DNA of 34,641 bases from JBOGED01 sp050743625 (lineage in GTDB: Bacteria; Actinomycetota; Nitriliruptoria; Euzebyales; Egibacteraceae): the NCBI GenBank assembly GCA_050743625.1, contig JBOGED010000407.1, forward strand, positions 1 through 34,641. Direction: 5' to 3'. Below the pieces are notes generated by a model that ran no database searches, had not been told where the DNA came from, and was given only the letters and a program-made list of their open reading frames with translations. Below are positions 34,576-34,641 of the stretch, piece by piece (position 1 is the stretch's first letter; each line of letters opens with the position of its first letter). The position numbers and the translations under genes were made by a program.

Positions 34576-34641
34576 GGGTCCGGGGTCGCGCCGCTTCGGC
34601 TTCCGCTCGCGAACTGCCTTTTAGGTCGCTCCACCCGAAGC

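Overview
The window is GC-rich DNA, densely coded on both strands, with many GTG starts. The order leuS - comEA - comEC - holA - rpsT - lepA - hemW - hrcA - dnaJ - rsmE is the conserved arrangement of Actinomycetota (Chloroflexota share parts of it). Several genes have a TAnnnT-like -10 box only 7-8 nt before the ATG and no ribosome binding site, which suits leaderless transcripts of that group. An actinobacterium is the best guess; genus and class cannot be read from the sequence. I saw no rRNA, tRNA, CRISPR array, transposase or integrase.

Region 1 (about 1-8176, minus strand) is the unusual part. Six tightly packed genes form an apparent biosynthetic operon. In transcription order they are an MFS exporter, a cysteine-desulfurase-like class V PLP enzyme, a HIT-domain protein with a long C-terminal extension, an NRPS of order A-PCP-C without thioesterase, a divergent leucyl/phenylalanyl-tRNA-protein transferase homologue and a short adenylate kinase homologue. 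The last three overlap by ATGA. I recognise no described cluster with this set. The inference is a small peptide product built partly from aminoacyl-tRNA, with possible sulfur transfer and nucleotide chemistry.

Region 2 (8177-26525, mostly plus strand) is the housekeeping block: leucyl-tRNA synthetase, a WXG100-like small protein, DNA-uptake proteins ComEA/ComEC, DNA polymerase III delta, ribosomal protein S20 with a HAD-GNAT fusion (minus strand), EF4, HemW, HrcA, DnaJ, RsmE and a prolyl oligopeptidase. Two minus-strand genes (a PUA/EVE-like two-domain protein and a 95-residue protein) interrupt it between comEC and holA and look like an accessory insertion.

Region 3 (26530-28440, plus strand) holds a secreted dihaem cytochrome c peroxidase/MauG-like protein, a membrane-anchored TPR protein coupled to it by GTGA, and a tiny zinc-ribbon-like protein. 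Region 4 (28477-32280, minus strand) is a compact operon: IclR regulator, a degenerate acetyl-CoA-synthetase-like protein lacking the P-loop and catalytic lysine, a HIT protein and a toast-rack lipoprotein. Region 5 (32452-34575, plus strand) is a secreted galactose-oxidase/GlxA-like copper radical oxidase, divergent from the IclR gene across a promoter region with three CTAG-centred palindromes.

Several gene ends carry long perfect hairpins with 4-nt loops and no T-tract (stems of 15, 23 and 17 bp, and a shorter 7-bp one), which look like a local style of terminator.
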